Shown: positions 39,988 to 50,924, counted from the stretch's first letter. The stretch is 64,000 bases of DNA from Pseudomonas putida (GCF_028682635.1 NZ_JANHLK010000004.1:124001-188000); one strand, 5' to 3'. The notes: generated from the letters alone by a model not told the origin. Program-made: numbers and translations.

Positions 39988-40962
39988 ATGAGCCAATCCA
40001 GCGACCTGATCAAGTCAGCACAACGCACCATCCGCCTCGAAGTGGAAGCCGTAAAAGGCTTGCTGCCCCGTATCGACGCGGATTTCGTGCGCGCCTGCGA
40101 AATGATTCTGGCCAGCAAAGGCCGTGTCGTCGTGGTCGGCATGGGCAAATCGGGGCATATCGGCAACAAGATCGCCGCGACGCTGGCCAGTACCGGCACC
40201 ACGGCCTTTTTCGTGCACCCCGCCGAGGCCAGCCATGGCGACATGGGCATGATCACCCGCGACGACATCATCCTGGCGCTGTCGAATTCCGGCTCAACCA
40301 ATGAAATCGTCACCCTGTTGCCACTGATCAAGCGCCTGGGCATCCAGTTGATCAGCATGACCGGCAAGCCCAACTCACCGCTGGCCAAGGCCGCCGAGGT
40401 CAACCTGAATGTGCATGTCGAGCATGAAGCCTGCCCGCTGAACCTCGCGCCCACCTCGTCGACGACCGCCGCGCTGGTCATGGGCGATGCCCTGGCCGTT
40501 GCACTGCTGGAAGCCCGCGGTTTTACCGCCGAGGATTTCGCCTTTTCCCACCCGGGCGGTGCATTGGGCCGACGCCTGCTGCTGAAAGTCGAAAACGTCA
40601 TGCACGCCGGGCAGGAGCTGCCGCAAGTACAACGCGGCACCCTGCTCAAGGATGCGCTGATGGAAATGACCCGCAAAGGCCTGGGCATGACCGTGGTGCT
40701 CGAGGCCGATGGCAAGCTGGCCGGGATCTTCACCGACGGTGATTTGCGTCGCACGCTGGACCGCAGTATCGACATCCACAGCGCCACCATCGATCAGGTC
40801 ATGACAGCCCACGGCAAGACCGCCCGCGCCGAAATGCTCGCCGCCGAGGCCCTGAAAATAATGGAAGATCACAAAATCAACGCGCTGGTCGTGGTCGACA
40901 GCGAAGATCGCCCGGTCGGCGCCTTGAACATGCACGACTTGCTGCGTGCGGGAGTAATGTAA
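39988..40962 (+). CDS. kdsD: Arabinose-5-phosphate isomerase
   Basis: 324 residues. A SIS domain (VVGMGKSGHIGNKIAATLASTGT, LSNSGSTNEIV, EACPLNLAPTSSTT) and two CBS domains (VENVMHAGQELP; DQVMTAHGKTAR). It isomerises ribulose 5-phosphate to arabinose 5-phosphate for KDO and LPS synthesis. The start at 39988 matches the family; the open frame reaches 39922. It overlaps kdsC by one base (TAATG). Confidence 0.96.
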   Translation: MSQSSDLIKSAQRTIRLEVEAVKGLLPRIDADFVRACEMILASKGRVVVVGMGKSGHIGNKIAATLASTGTTAFFVHPAEASHGDMGMITRDDIILALSNSGSTNEIVTLLPLIKRLGIQLISMTGKPNSPLAKAAEVNLNVHVEHEACPLNLAPTSSTTAALVMGDALAVALLEARGFTAEDFAFSHPGGALGRRLLLKVENVMHAGQELPQVQRGTLLKDALMEMTRKGLGMTVVLEADGKLAGIFTDGDLRRTLDRSIDIHSATIDQVMTAHGKTARAEMLAAEALKIMEDHKINALVVVDSEDRPVGALNMHDLLRAGVM

Positions 40963-41486
40963 TGAGCGCTGACCTGCTGCAACGCGGCAAACAGATCAAG
41001 CTGGCGGTGTTCGATGTCGACGGCGTCCTGACCGACGGGCGCCTGTACTTCCTCGAAGACGGCAGCGAATTCAAGACCTTCAACACACTCGACGGCCAGG
41101 GCATCAAGATGCTGATGGCGGCCGGCGTGCAAACCGCCATCATCAGCGGGCGCAAGACCCCGGTGGTCGAGCGACGGGCGAAGAACCTCGGCATCCCCCA
41201 CCTGTATCAGGGCCGCGAGGACAAACTGGTGGTGCTCGACGAGCTTCTTGGCCAACTCGGCCTAAGCTATGAGCAGGTCGCCTACCTCGGAGACGATTTG
41301 CCGGACCTGCCAGTGATCCGCCGCGTCGGCCTGGGCATGGCCGTGGCCAATGCCGCCAGCTTCGTGCGCGAGCACGCTCACGGCATCACCCAGGCCCGAG
41401 GTGGCGAAGGTGCCGCCCGTGAATTCTGCGAATTGATCCTGCGCGCCCAAGGCCGTCTCGATGAGGCTAACGCCGCGTACCTGTGA
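40962..41486 (+). CDS. kdsC: KDO-8-phosphate phosphatase
   Basis: 174 residues, HAD family. The nucleophile motif is FDVDGVLTDGRLYF; ISGRKTPVVERRAKNLGI and YLGDDLPDLPVI follow. It dephosphorylates KDO 8-phosphate to KDO. It overlaps kdsD by one base and lptC's possible GTG start. Confidence 0.96.
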   Translation: MSADLLQRGKQIKLAVFDVDGVLTDGRLYFLEDGSEFKTFNTLDGQGIKMLMAAGVQTAIISGRKTPVVERRAKNLGIPHLYQGREDKLVVLDELLGQLGLSYEQVAYLGDDLPDLPVIRRVGLGMAVANAASFVREHAHGITQARGGEGAAREFCELILRAQGRLDEANAAYL

Positions 41487-41494
41487 GCCAGATA

Positions 41495-42067
41495 ATGCTA
41501 AGTAAAAAGTTTCGCAACATACTGGTGTTCGGTAGCATCACGGCGATTTTCGCTGCGGTCGGCTACTGGAACATCAGCCCGGAACGCTTCCTCGACAAGC
41601 CGGTCGTGCAAGTCGATGAGAGTGCGATCGACTATTACGCCACCAACGCCCACAGCGTACAGTTCCTGCCGGACGGCAGGCTGCAGTACGAGATGACGTC
41701 GGACAAGGTCGAGCACCTCAAGGCCACCGAGGTGACGCTGCTGACAAACCCCGACCTGAACATGTTCCGCGGCACCGAGTTTCCGTGGCACGTGCAGAGC
41801 GAAAAAGGCGAGGTCAATCCCGACGGCACTGAGGTCGAGTTGATCGATTCGGTACGCATTACACGTTTTGACGAGAAAAATCGCAGGACGCTGATCACCA
41901 CCACTCGCATGACCGTGTTCCCGCAGCAGCAATATGCGCAGACCGAGCGAGACGTTAGAATCGACGGCGCTGGCGGTGTATCGACTGGCAAGGGAATGAA
42001 GGCGTATTTGAAAGAAAGCAGGATACACCTGCTATCGAACGTAAGAGGACAGTATGAGGCTCGTTAA
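41495..42067 (+). CDS. lptC: LPS export protein LptC
   Basis: 190 residues from the ATG at 41495; a GTG at 41483, overlapping the kdsC end, would add four residues. One N-terminal membrane anchor (NILVFGSITAIFAAVGYW) and a periplasmic beta-jellyroll (YYATNAHSVQFLPDGRLQYEM; VNPDGTEVELID; VRIDGAGGVSTGKGM). It bridges LptBFG to LptA in LPS transport. Overlaps lptA by 14 bases. Confidence 0.92.
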   Translation: MLSKKFRNILVFGSITAIFAAVGYWNISPERFLDKPVVQVDESAIDYYATNAHSVQFLPDGRLQYEMTSDKVEHLKATEVTLLTNPDLNMFRGTEFPWHVQSEKGEVNPDGTEVELIDSVRITRFDEKNRRTLITTTRMTVFPQQQYAQTERDVRIDGAGGVSTGKGMKAYLKESRIHLLSNVRGQYEAR

Positions 42068-42601
42068 AACCCTCCCTATTTTGCTCAGTCTGGGCGCTGC
42101 ACTGGGAAGCGTGAGCGCCTGGGCTCTGCCGGACGATCAACAGCAGCCTATTCGCATTCAGGCCGACGATGCCCAGCTGGACGACAAGCAAGGCATCGCC
42201 ACGTACAGCGGCGACGTCATCATCACCCAGGGCTCGATGAAGGTCACCGGCAATAAGGTAACGATGACCCGCGCGCCGAACGGCGACATCGACGTGGTGA
42301 CCTCGGTGGGCAACCTGGCCTACTTCGAGCAAATGCAGACGGCTGGCGACTCCAAGCCGGTGCAGGGCTGGGGCGTGACCATCCAGTACCTCGCTCCGCA
42401 AAACCGCGTCGTGCTGATCGACAAGGCCAAAGTCATCGACAAGGACAACAACGTCACCCAAGGCGAGAAAATCGTCTATGACACCGAGAAGAAACTGGCC
42501 AGCGCCGGTCGCGCCACAGGCAGCAAGGTGACCGAGTCGCGTCCGCGCATCGACATGGTGATCCAGCCGAAAAAGAAAACCGACGAGCAAAAGGCCCCGT
42601 A

Positions 42602-42602
<1 letters not shown>
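42054..42602 (+). CDS. lptA: Periplasmic LPS-transport protein LptA
   Basis: 182 residues with a signal peptide ([16 protein letters not shown]). OstA-like beta-jellyroll: [39 protein letters not shown]. It forms the filament that carries LPS across the periplasm. Overlaps both neighbours, so the lptCAB cluster is tightly coupled. Confidence 0.95.
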
Positions 42603-43327
<725 letters not shown>

Positions 43328-43351
43328 GCGTCGAGGTGTCCGGCGGGTCGA

Positions 43352-43392
43352 CCGAGCGCTCGGCGCAATAAAAAATCAACCTTTTTTTATTG
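43352..43392. repeat. Two adjacent palindromes between lptB and rpoN
   Basis: CCGAGCGCTCGG (43352-43363) is a perfect 12-base palindrome. CAATAAAAAA / TTTTTTATTG (43366-43375 and 43383-43392) is a perfect AT inverted repeat with a 7-base loop. They may form a weak terminator for lptB or a control site for rpoN. Confidence 0.6.
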
Positions 43393-43428
43393 TTACAGCG
43401 CTCTAGGCAAACGCCGCGGTTTCGGGCA

Positions 43429-43434
43429 TATAAT
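43429..43434 (+). promoter_or_regulatory. -10 element for rpoN
   Basis: Perfect TATAAT, 78 bases before the rpoN start; the base run at the -35 distance (GGCAAA) is poor. Confidence 0.45.
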
Positions 43435-43511
43435 TTGCTTATGTTTGGCGCTCCGGCGCCCTGTAGTGGATGGCGCATGTGCGCCGGCGAATAAGGTGTT
43501 AAGCCCCTGCC

Positions 43512-45005
43512 ATGAAACCATCGCTAGTCTTGAGAATGGGCCAGCAGCTGACGATGACACCGCAGCTGCAACAGGCCATCCGCCTGCTCCAATTGTCGAC
43601 CCTGGACCTGCAACAGGAAATCCAGGAGGCCCTGGAGTCCAACCCGATGCTCGAGCGCCAGGAAGAAGGCGACGACTTCGACAATTCCGACCCGCTGGCC
43701 GACAACGCCGAACACAAGCCCAGTACCGACATCCAGGAACCCTCTTACCAGGAAACCGCCCCGACGGTCGATAACCTCGAGGAAGGCGACTGGAACGAGC
43801 GCATTCCTAACGAACTGCCGGTCGACACCGCCTGGGAAGACGTGTACCAGACCAGTGCCAGCAGCCTGCCGAGCAACGATGACGACGAGTGGGACTTCAC
43901 CACCCGCACATCGGCGGGCGAGAGCCTGCAAAGCCACCTGCTGTGGCAATTGAACCTGGCACCGATGTCCGACACCGATCGCCTGATCGCCGTGACCCTG
44001 ATCGACTGCATCAACAACCAGGGTTATCTGGACGAGACGCTGGAGGAGATCCTCGAAGCCTTCGATCCGGAACTGGACATCGAACTGGACGAAATCGAAG
44101 CCGTCCTGCACCGCATCCAGCAATTCGAACCCGCCGGCATCGCTGCCCGCAACCTGGGCGAATGCCTGCTGCTGCAATTGCGCCAGCTACCCGCCAAGAC
44201 GCCTTGGCTGGCCGAGGCCAAGCGCCTGGTCACCGACTACATCGACTTGCTCGGCAGCCGCGACTACAGCCAGCTGATGCGCCGCATGAAGCTCAAGGAA
44301 GATGAACTGCGCCAGGTGATCGAACTGGTGCAGAGCCTCAACCCGCGCCCTGGCTCGCAAATCGAGTCGACCGAAGCCGAATATGTGGTGCCCGACGTGA
44401 TCGTGCGCAAGGACAACGAGCGCTGGTTGGTGGAGTTGAACCAGGAGTCAGTGCCGCGCCTGCGGGTCAACGCCCAGTACGCAGGCTTCGTGCGCCGTGC
44501 CGACACCAGCGCCGACAACACCTTCATGCGCAATCAGCTGCAGGAAGCCCGCTGGTTCATCAAGAGCCTGCAGAGCCGCAACGAAACCCTGATGAAAGTG
44601 GCCACGCAGATTGTCGAGCATCAGCGCGGCTTCCTGGAGTACGGCGACGAGGCCATGAAACCGCTGGTGCTGCATGACATCGCCGAAGCGGTCGGCATGC
44701 ACGAGTCGACGATTTCGCGGGTGACCACGCAGAAATTCATGCATACCCCTCGGGGCATCTATGAACTGAAATACTTTTTCTCCAGCCACGTCAGCACCTC
44801 CGAGGGCGGAGAATGCTCGTCCACGGCGATTCGCGCGATCATCAAAAAACTGGTGGCGGCGGAAAATCAGAAAAAGCCGTTGAGTGACAGCAAGATCGCT
44901 GGTTTACTGGAGGCACAAGGCATTCAGGTGGCTCGCCGCACCGTCGCCAAGTACCGCGAATCCCTCGGGATCGCGCCTTCGAGCGAACGCAAGCGGTTGA
45001 TGTAG
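43512..45005 (+). CDS. rpoN: RNA polymerase sigma-54 factor
   Basis: 497 residues. The Gln/Leu-rich region I ([20 protein letters not shown]) interacts with activators; a core-binding acidic region follows; the helix-turn-helix ([16 protein letters not shown]) and RpoN box [10 protein letters not shown] (474-483) recognise -24/-12 promoters. It directs nitrogen, motility and other genes. Its downstream neighbours hpf-ptsN-rapZ-ptsO are conserved in proteobacteria. Confidence 0.98.
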   Translation: MKPSLVLRMGQQLTMTPQLQQAIRLLQLSTLDLQQEIQEALESNPMLERQEEGDDFDNSDPLADNAEHKPSTDIQEPSYQETAPTVDNLEEGDWNERIPNELPVDTAWEDVYQTSASSLPSNDDDEWDFTTRTSAGESLQSHLLWQLNLAPMSDTDRLIAVTLIDCINNQGYLDETLEEILEAFDPELDIELDEIEAVLHRIQQFEPAGIAARNLGECLLLQLRQLPAKTPWLAEAKRLVTDYIDLLGSRDYSQLMRRMKLKEDELRQVIELVQSLNPRPGSQIESTEAEYVVPDVIVRKDNERWLVELNQESVPRLRVNAQYAGFVRRADTSADNTFMRNQLQEARWFIKSLQSRNETLMKVATQIVEHQRGFLEYGDEAMKPLVLHDIAEAVGMHESTISRVTTQKFMHTPRGIYELKYFFSSHVSTSEGGECSSTAIRAIIKKLVAAENQKKPLSDSKIAGLLEAQGIQVARRTVAKYRESLGIAPSSERKRLM

Positions 45006-45080
45006 GGCCACGCCACAGCGTTCCAGTGGCAGATCATCTGGATCTGCCGCTTTATGCACTGGCAACGAAGGAGAAGCTGT

Positions 45081-45389
45081 ATGCAAGTCAACATCAGTGG
45101 ACACCAACTGGAAGTGACCGAACCTCTTCGCACCTACATCGGCGAAAAACTCGAACGATTGGAGCGACATTTCGACAAGATCACCAACGTGCAAGTCACG
45201 ATGTGCGTCGAAAAGCTGAAGCAAAAAATCGAAGCCACGCTGCATATTCCCGGCAATGAGGTCGTCGCAAACGCGGAACATACTGATATGTACGCAGCTA
45301 TCGACTTACTGACCGACAAGCTGGATAAACAACTCAAAAAGCATAAGGAAAAGACCCAGAGCCTCCTCCAGGGCGCTACGGGTCGTTAA
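45081..45389 (+). CDS. hpf: Ribosome hibernation promoting factor (short HPF)
   Basis: 102 residues. HPF/YfiA fold: VNISGHQLEVTEPLRTYIGEKLERLERH, then conserved basic residues (KLKQKIEATLHIPG, HTDMYAAIDLLTDKLDKQLKKHKEK). It binds the 30S subunit and stabilises dimers of inactive ribosomes in stationary phase. AAGGAG is 8-9 bases before the ATG. Confidence 0.95.
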   Translation: MQVNISGHQLEVTEPLRTYIGEKLERLERHFDKITNVQVTMCVEKLKQKIEATLHIPGNEVVANAEHTDMYAAIDLLTDKLDKQLKKHKEKTQSLLQGATGR

Positions 45390-45401
45390 CACTCCCAACC
45401 C

Positions 45402-45866
45402 ATGATCCGACTTGAAAGCATCCTGACCCCCGGCCGTTCCCTGGTGAACGTGCCGGGCGGCAGTAAAAAGAAAGCCCTCGAGCAAATTGCCAACCTGATC
45501 GCCCGGGAAGTGCCGGATCTGGAGATGCAAGATGTCTTCGAGGCTTTGATCGCCCGTGAAAAACTCGGTTCGACGGGTTTTGGCAACGGCATCGCCATTC
45601 CCCACTGTCGCCTGAAGGGCTGCACATCGCCCATCAGCGCCTTGATGCACCTCGACGCCCCCATCGATTTCGACGCCATCGACGGCGCTCCGGTTGACCT
45701 GCTGTTCGTGCTACTGGTCCCGGAAGCCGCTACCGATGCGCACCTGGAGCTTTTGCGCCAGATCGCCAGCATGCTCGACCGCAAGGAAGTGCGCGAAAAA
45801 CTGCGCAGCGCCGCGAGCAATGAAGCCTTGTATCAGGTTGTCCTGGACGAGCAAAACGGTCACTAA
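45402..45866 (+). CDS. ptsN: Nitrogen PTS EIIA component
   Basis: 154 residues. EIIA fold with the phosphorylated His68 in [11 protein letters not shown]. It receives phosphate from NPr (PtsO) and regulates potassium, nitrogen and carbon responses. It is 12 bases after hpf. Confidence 0.96.
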   Translation: MIRLESILTPGRSLVNVPGGSKKKALEQIANLIAREVPDLEMQDVFEALIAREKLGSTGFGNGIAIPHCRLKGCTSPISALMHLDAPIDFDAIDGAPVDLLFVLLVPEAATDAHLELLRQIASMLDRKEVREKLRSAASNEALYQVVLDEQNGH

Positions 45867-45868
45867 TC

Positions 45869-46726
45869 ATGCGCTTGATCATCGTCAGCGGTCGTTCCGG
45901 CTCAGGTAAAAGTACCGCCCTCGACGTCCTCGAGGACAACGGCTACTACTGCATCGACAACCTGCCTGCCGGTTTGCTGCCCGAACTGGCCGAGCGCGCG
46001 CTGATTCACACCGAGCTGGCGCAACCGCTGGTTGCCGTATCCATCGATGCGCGCAACCTGCCAAGTCACCTGTCGCGTTTCCCCGAACTGCTGGCCGAAG
46101 TGCGCAGCCGCCACATCCAGTGCGATGTCCTGTACCTGGATGCCGACGAGGAAACCCTGCTCAAGCGTTTCTCGGAAACCCGCCGCCGTCACCCGCTGAG
46201 CAATGCCAACCGCTCACTGGCCGAGGCGATCAACGACGAGACCACCCTGCTCGGGCCGATTGCCGACCTGGCCGACCTCAAGCTCAACACCACCAGCCTG
46301 AACCTGTACCAACTGCGCGATACCATCAAGCTGCGCCTGCTGAACCAGCCGGAACCCGGCACGGCATTCCTCGTGGAGTCGTTCGGGTTCAAGCGTGGCA
46401 TGCCGGTCGACGCCGACCTGGTATTCGATGTGCGCTGCCTGCCCAATCCTTACTGGAAGCCGGAACTGCGCGAGCAGTCCGGGCTCGACCAACCGGTGGC
46501 CGATTACCTGGCGGCGCAACCCGATGTCGAGGAGATGTTCCAGGACATTTCTACGTACCTGCTCAAATGGCTGCCACGTTTTGCCGCCAGCAACCGCGCC
46601 TATGTCACTATTGCCATTGGCTGCACCGGCGGCCATCACCGCTCCGTCTACCTGACTGAACGTCTTGGCCAGGTCCTGCAGCAATCCCTGAAGAACGTCC
46701 AGGTTCGCCACCGCGACCTCAGCTAA
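45869..46726 (+). CDS. rapZ: RNase adapter protein RapZ
   Basis: 285 residues. Walker A GRSGSGKS at 8-15; the C-terminal part ([41 protein letters not shown]) is typical of RapZ. In enterics it binds small RNAs and hands them to RNase E for glmS control; the Pseudomonas role is less clear. Its ATG is 2 bases after ptsN. Confidence 0.95.
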   Translation: MRLIIVSGRSGSGKSTALDVLEDNGYYCIDNLPAGLLPELAERALIHTELAQPLVAVSIDARNLPSHLSRFPELLAEVRSRHIQCDVLYLDADEETLLKRFSETRRRHPLSNANRSLAEAINDETTLLGPIADLADLKLNTTSLNLYQLRDTIKLRLLNQPEPGTAFLVESFGFKRGMPVDADLVFDVRCLPNPYWKPELREQSGLDQPVADYLAAQPDVEEMFQDISTYLLKWLPRFAASNRAYVTIAIGCTGGHHRSVYLTERLGQVLQQSLKNVQVRHRDLS

Positions 46727-46741
46727 AGGATTCACACCGCG

Positions 46742-47017
46742 ATGCCTGCTCTGGAAATCGAAATCATCAACAAGCTGGGCCTGCATGCCCGCGCTTCGGC
46801 AAAATTCGTTGGAATCGCCGGTCAATTCAAGGATTGCACGATCAGGGTAGGACGCACGCCAGAGACCACCGTCGACGGTAAAAGCATCATGGCGATGATG
46901 ATGCTGGCCGCCGGCAAGGGCACCAGGATTTACCTGAGCACGGAAGGCGAGCAGGAACAGGAAGCGCTGGATGCGCTGGTGAAGTTGATCAACAACTACT
47001 TCGACGAAGGCGAATAA
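46742..47017 (+). CDS. ptsO: Nitrogen PTS phosphocarrier NPr
   Basis: 91 residues, HPr-like. The phosphorylated His15 lies in LGLHARASAKFV; KSIMAMMMLAAGKG follows. It passes phosphate from PtsP to PtsN. Last gene of the rpoN cluster; a terminator-like inverted repeat follows. Confidence 0.96.
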   Translation: MPALEIEIINKLGLHARASAKFVGIAGQFKDCTIRVGRTPETTVDGKSIMAMMMLAAGKGTRIYLSTEGEQEQEALDALVKLINNYFDEGE

Positions 47018-47028
47018 AGGTCAAGATC

Positions 47029-47105
47029 AAAAGATCGCAGCCTGCGGCAGCTCCTACATGGGATCGTGTTTACCTGTAGGAGATGCCGCAGGCTGCGATC
47101 TTTTT
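47029..47105. repeat. Inverted repeat (AAAGATCGCAGCC family) acting as terminator
   Basis: AAAAGATCGCAGCCTGCGGC...CTCCTACA and TGTAGGAGATGCCGCAGG...CGATCTTTTT pair over ~30 bases. A second copy is at 53116-53194. It lies between the convergent ptsO and ZIP genes, touching the ZIP stop codon, and carries A and T runs at its ends. Confidence 0.88.
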
Positions 47106-47997
47106 AGGCCAACGCCGTATCCATCACCATCATCAGGCAAAACCCGATCAGCAGCCCAAGGCTTGCCAATTTGTCGTGACCATTGCGGCGCGACTCGGGA
47201 ATCACTTCGTGGGTGACCACCAACAGCATCGCCCCCGCCGCCAGCGCCAACCCCAAAGGCAACAACAGTTCGGCCAGGCTCACCAGCCATGCGCACAACA
47301 GCGCGAACACTGGCTCCACCAACCCTGAAGCAGCACCGATCAGGAAAGCCTTGAACCGCGACATCCCGGCTCCCGCCAGCACCAGCGCGATCACCAACCC
47401 CTCCGGCACATCCTGCAGGGCAATGCCCATCGCCAGGCTGTCGGCGTCAGGCATGCCGCCACCGGCCGACACGCCGACCGCCATGCCTTCGGGGATGTTA
47501 TGGGCAATGATGGCAAACACGAACAGCCAGATCCGTGGCGCAATGACCGGATGCTCCACGGTGCCGACGAGCATTTGCGGTGAAGCACCCGAGACCTGGC
47601 AATCCACCAGGAACAGACCGAAGGCGCCGAGCAGGATGCCAAGACACATCAGGCCGCTGGCAGCCCACGGACTCATGCCCAGGTTTTCTGCCGCGGCAAT
47701 GCCCGGCATGATCAGCGAAAACGCTGTCGCCGCGAGCATGACGCCAGCACCAAAGCCCAGCAGGGAATCGCTGAGTGCCTGGGGCATGCGCCGGATCACC
47801 AGCACCGGCACAGCCCCGAGCGCCGTGCCCAGGGCGCAGATCGCACCGCCCTGCAACGCCCGCGACAGCCGCGGTTCAAGGTCCAGCCAGGCCAGCCCAT
47901 GTGCAACCAGCAAGCTCATGCCCGCCAGCAGTAACAGCGATCCGAATGCGTAACGAAACATTCGTCCACTTCCGATCGCCAGCGTTTCAGTGCCCAT
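47104..47997 (-). CDS. ZIP-family divalent metal transporter
   Basis: 297 residues with about eight hydrophobic segments. Metal-binding motif HNIPEGMAVGVSAGGG and the second DVPEGLV in alternate helices are typical of ZIP proteins, which import zinc or iron. The position after ptsO and before sodA is as in P. aeruginosa (PA4467). Next to an iron-regulated operon, an iron or manganese role is possible but not shown. Confidence 0.92.
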   Translation of the reverse strand: MGTETLAIGSGRMFRYAFGSLLLLAGMSLLVAHGLAWLDLEPRLSRALQGGAICALGTALGAVPVLVIRRMPQALSDSLLGFGAGVMLAATAFSLIMPGIAAAENLGMSPWAASGLMCLGILLGAFGLFLVDCQVSGASPQMLVGTVEHPVIAPRIWLFVFAIIAHNIPEGMAVGVSAGGGMPDADSLAMGIALQDVPEGLVIALVLAGAGMSRFKAFLIGAASGLVEPVFALLCAWLVSLAELLLPLGLALAAGAMLLVVTHEVIPESRRNGHDKLASLGLLIGFCLMMVMDTALA

Positions 47998-48027
47998 AAT
48001 CAGCCTTGGGTTGTTTTTATAAAGGAC

Positions 48028-48639
48028 TCAGGCCAGTGCCGCTTGATAGCGCGCCGCAACTTCCGGCCAATTGATCACGTTGTAGAACGCGCTGATGTAT
48101 TCCGGACGGCGATTCTGATACCGCAGGTAATAGGCGTGTTCCCACACATCCAGGCCGAGGATCGGCGTATTGCCGTTCATCAACGGGCTGTCCTGGTTGC
48201 CGCTGCTTTCCACGACCAGGGTCTTTTGTGGGGTTACGCTCAGCCACGCCCAGCCACTGCCGAAACGGGTCAACGCCGCCTTGGTGAAAGCGTCCTTGAA
48301 ACTGTCGAGGCCACCCAGCTGCTCATCGATCGCCTTGGCCAGCGCGCCTTCAGGCTTGCCGCCGCCGTGCGGCGCCATGACTTCCCAGAACAATGAATGG
48401 TTGGCGTGGCCGCCGCCCTGGTTGATCACTGCCGCACGGAGCTTCTCCGGCAGTTGCTGCACGGCGGCCACCAGCTTTTCCACTGGCCACTCGGCGAACT
48501 CGGTGCCCTCGACCGCAGCGTTGAGGTTGTTGATATAGGTCTGGTGGTGTTTGGTGTAGTGGATTTCCATGGTCTGCGCATCGATGTGCGGTTCCAGGGC
48601 GTCGTAGGCATACGGCAAGGCAGGCAGGGTAAAAGCCAT
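48028..48639 (-). CDS. sodA: Superoxide dismutase (Mn type)
   Basis: 203 residues. Metal ligands appear in [21 protein letters not shown] and [16 protein letters not shown] and the NQDSP segment favour the manganese type over iron. It removes superoxide. Last gene of the fagA-fumC-orfX-sodA operon, induced in iron starvation in P. aeruginosa. GGAG lies about 10 bases before the ATG. Confidence 0.95.
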   Translation of the reverse strand: MAFTLPALPYAYDALEPHIDAQTMEIHYTKHHQTYINNLNAAVEGTEFAEWPVEKLVAAVQQLPEKLRAAVINQGGGHANHSLFWEVMAPHGGGKPEGALAKAIDEQLGGLDSFKDAFTKAALTRFGSGWAWLSVTPQKTLVVESSGNQDSPLMNGNTPILGLDVWEHAYYLRYQNRRPEYISAFYNVINWPEVAARYQAALA

Positions 48640-48641
48640 GT

Positions 48642-49082
48642 TCAGTGGACTCCATGATGGTGAGGCGCAGGGCGATGCGACGGTGAGGCAGTCTCGATGT
48701 GCAGCAACCGATGGGTGCGTGGATATTCACCGTGCTCGCTGATGAAATTCAGCAGTTCGACGTAGGTCTTGTTGCTCTGGCGCAGCGCCGCTTCACGCAG
48801 CGCTGGCGTCAGTCGCGGGTCCTGCACGGTCTGTAGCAGGCGCTGGTGGATGGCGCACAGGTACTCGGCGCTCTCCTCCGGCTGGTTCAGGCGCAAATGC
48901 AGGTCCGCCAGGTTGTGATGGGAGATCACGCAGGCCGCCACCGCTTCATCGGCATTTGCCCAGCGCTCGAACAGCACCTGGGCCAGGGCCAATGCCTGCA
49001 AGTAAGCCTCGCGGGCATCGACCAGCTCGCCCAACATGAAACAGCGATTTGCCCTTTCGATCGTGCGTTTCCAGTGTTCCAT
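48642..49082 (-). CDS. Conserved hypothetical protein (orfX of the fumC-sodA operon)
   Basis: 146 residues. Helical with TPR-like repeats ([61 protein letters not shown]), no signal peptide, His-rich at the end ([11 protein letters not shown]), which suggests metal binding. It matches the PA4469-like gene of the Fur-controlled operon. GGAGG precedes its ATG. Function unknown. Confidence 0.85.
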   Translation of the reverse strand: MEHWKRTIERANRCFMLGELVDAREAYLQALALAQVLFERWANADEAVAACVISHHNLADLHLRLNQPEESAEYLCAIHQRLLQTVQDPRLTPALREAALRQSNKTYVELLNFISEHGEYPRTHRLLHIETASPSHRPAPHHHGVH

Positions 49083-49109
49083 GGTGAGCCTCCAAAGCGG
49101 TGGTGGTGG

Positions 49110-50486
49110 TTACACGCCGCCAGCGGTGAGTTTTTCCGGGTTGAGCAACGTTTCCAGCTGGCTACGCGGAAGTTCGGTGTGCTCCAGTGCGACATCGATC
49201 ACCGGGCGGCCCTGCTGATAAGCCTTCTTGGCGATTTCAGCGGCTTTCTGGTAGCCAATGATCGGGTTGAGTGCCGTCACCAGGATCGGGTTGCGCGAGA
49301 GCGCTTGCTTGATCCGGTCTTCGTTGACCTTGAAGCTGGCGATGGCCTTTTCCCCCAGCAGACGGCTGGAGTTGGCCAGCAATTCGATGCTGCCCAGCAG
49401 GTTCTGGGCGACGATGGGCAGCATCACGTTGAGCTCGAAATTGCCCGACTGACCGGCGATGGTGATCACCGTGTCGTTGCCGATTACCTGGGCGGCGACC
49501 ATGGCGGTAGCCTCCGGGATCACCGGGTTGACCTTGCCGGGCATGATCGAAGACCCCGGCTGCAATGCTTCGAGCTCGATCTCACCCAGGCCAGCCAGAG
49601 GACCGGAGTTCATCCAGCGCAGGTCGTTGGCGATTTTCATCAGCGACACCGCGGTCGCCTTGAGCTGGCCGGAAACGGCAACGGCGGTGTCCTGGGAGCC
49701 GATCAAGGCAAACAGATCCACGCCCGGCGTAAATTGCACCTGGGTCAGCTTGCTCAGTTGTTGGCTGAAGCGCGCCGCGAATTCGGGATGCGCATTGACC
49801 CCGGTGCCCACTGCCGTACCGCCCTGGGCCAGGGATTGCAGGCTTGGCTGCAGGCCTTGCAAATGGCCGATGTTGGCCTTGAGTTGTTGCGCCCAACCAT
49901 TGAGCACCTGGCTCATGCGCACCGGCATGGCATCCATCAGGTGGGTGCGCCCGGTCTTGACGTGGTGATGCACCTCTTGCGCCTTGCGCTCGATCACCTG
50001 AACCAGCCCGTTCAGGGCCGGCAACAACTGTTCGTGCAAGGCCAGCGCGGCACTGACGTGGATAGTGGTCGGGATGATGTCGTTGCTGCTCTGCCCGCAA
50101 TTGACGTGATCGTTGGGGTTCACCGGCTCGCCGAGCAGGCGGCTGGCCAGGGTGGCGATCACTTCGTTGGCGTTCATGTTGGAGCTGGTGCCGGAACCGG
50201 TCTGGAACACATCCACCGGGAAGTGCTGCATGAAATCGCCTTCCAGCAAGCCTTGCGCAGCCTCGACGATGGCGATGCCCTGGGACTCGCTGATCTGCTT
50301 GAGCTCGATGTTGGCGCGCGCTGCTGCAGCCTTGGCCAGGATCAACGCGCGAATGAACTGCACCGGCATTGGCTTGCCGCTGATCGGGAAGTTATCCACT
50401 GCACGCTGAGTCTGTGCGCCATAGAGGGCGTCATGCGGGACCTGAAGCTCGCCCATGCTGTCGCGCTCAATACGTGTCTTGGTCAT
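49110..50486 (-). CDS. fumC: Fumarate hydratase class II
   Basis: 458 residues. Signature GSSIMPGKVNPVIPE plus TGSGTSSNMNANEV and GRTHLMDAMPV. This iron-sulfur-free fumarase replaces the Fe-S enzymes when iron is scarce, fitting its place in a Fur-controlled operon. It overlaps fagA by 20 bases. Confidence 0.97.
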   Translation of the reverse strand: MTKTRIERDSMGELQVPHDALYGAQTQRAVDNFPISGKPMPVQFIRALILAKAAAARANIELKQISESQGIAIVEAAQGLLEGDFMQHFPVDVFQTGSGTSSNMNANEVIATLASRLLGEPVNPNDHVNCGQSSNDIIPTTIHVSAALALHEQLLPALNGLVQVIERKAQEVHHHVKTGRTHLMDAMPVRMSQVLNGWAQQLKANIGHLQGLQPSLQSLAQGGTAVGTGVNAHPEFAARFSQQLSKLTQVQFTPGVDLFALIGSQDTAVAVSGQLKATAVSLMKIANDLRWMNSGPLAGLGEIELEALQPGSSIMPGKVNPVIPEATAMVAAQVIGNDTVITIAGQSGNFELNVMLPIVAQNLLGSIELLANSSRLLGEKAIASFKVNEDRIKQALSRNPILVTALNPIIGYQKAAEIAKKAYQQGRPVIDVALEHTELPRSQLETLLNPEKLTAGGV

Positions 50487-50874
50487 CTGAAAATCCTTGC
50501 ACCAGTTCAGTTAAGGGAATCGAGGGTTGCAGCTCGCAGGTCGCCAGTTGCCAGGTGTAGCTCTGCCAGCGCTTGAGGCGGCATTTGCACAAGGCGAGGC
50601 GTTCGAGTTCGCGCAAAGGGCGCCAGGCCTGGTCGAGGCAGTAAGTGCGCCAGTGCCAGGGCAGCGCGACATCCGCAGCGGTGTCGAGCAGCAAACGGAA
50701 GGAGGTTTGGGCAATGGTCCAGGGCGAGGTTGCCGTGCAACAGGCCAGATACCGGCCTTCGGCCAGGTAATGATCGATCAGGCGCGGCTCGTCGGGATCC
50801 ATCGCGCAACGGATCTGGCGACTCATCCAACGCCAGCTTTCGAGGTAAGGCTGCTCGTGCAAGGCAGAACTCAT
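50467..50874 (-). CDS. fagA: FagA (Fur-associated gene) protein
   Basis: 135 residues, cytosolic, rich in Trp and Cys (WRWMSRQIRCAMDPDEPRLI; CLDQAWRPLRELERLALCKC). First gene of the fagA-fumC-orfX-sodA operon. Function unknown; it is defined by its position and iron control. A Fur-like site lies 25-50 bases upstream. Confidence 0.85.
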   Translation of the reverse strand: MSSALHEQPYLESWRWMSRQIRCAMDPDEPRLIDHYLAEGRYLACCTATSPWTIAQTSFRLLLDTAADVALPWHWRTYCLDQAWRPLRELERLALCKCRLKRWQSYTWQLATCELQPSIPLTELVQGFSDDQDTY

Positions 50875-50899
50875 GATCCGGGGCTCATTCGGTAATGAG

Positions 50900-50924
50900 A
50901 TTTATTATTAGATGATAATGAGAA
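50900..50924. promoter_or_regulatory. Putative Fur box upstream of fagA
   Basis: ATTTATTATTAGATGATAATGAGAA: it contains GATAATGAGAA and repeated hexamers close to GATAAT. It lies about 25 bases before fagA and would repress the operon when iron is plentiful. Confidence 0.7.
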
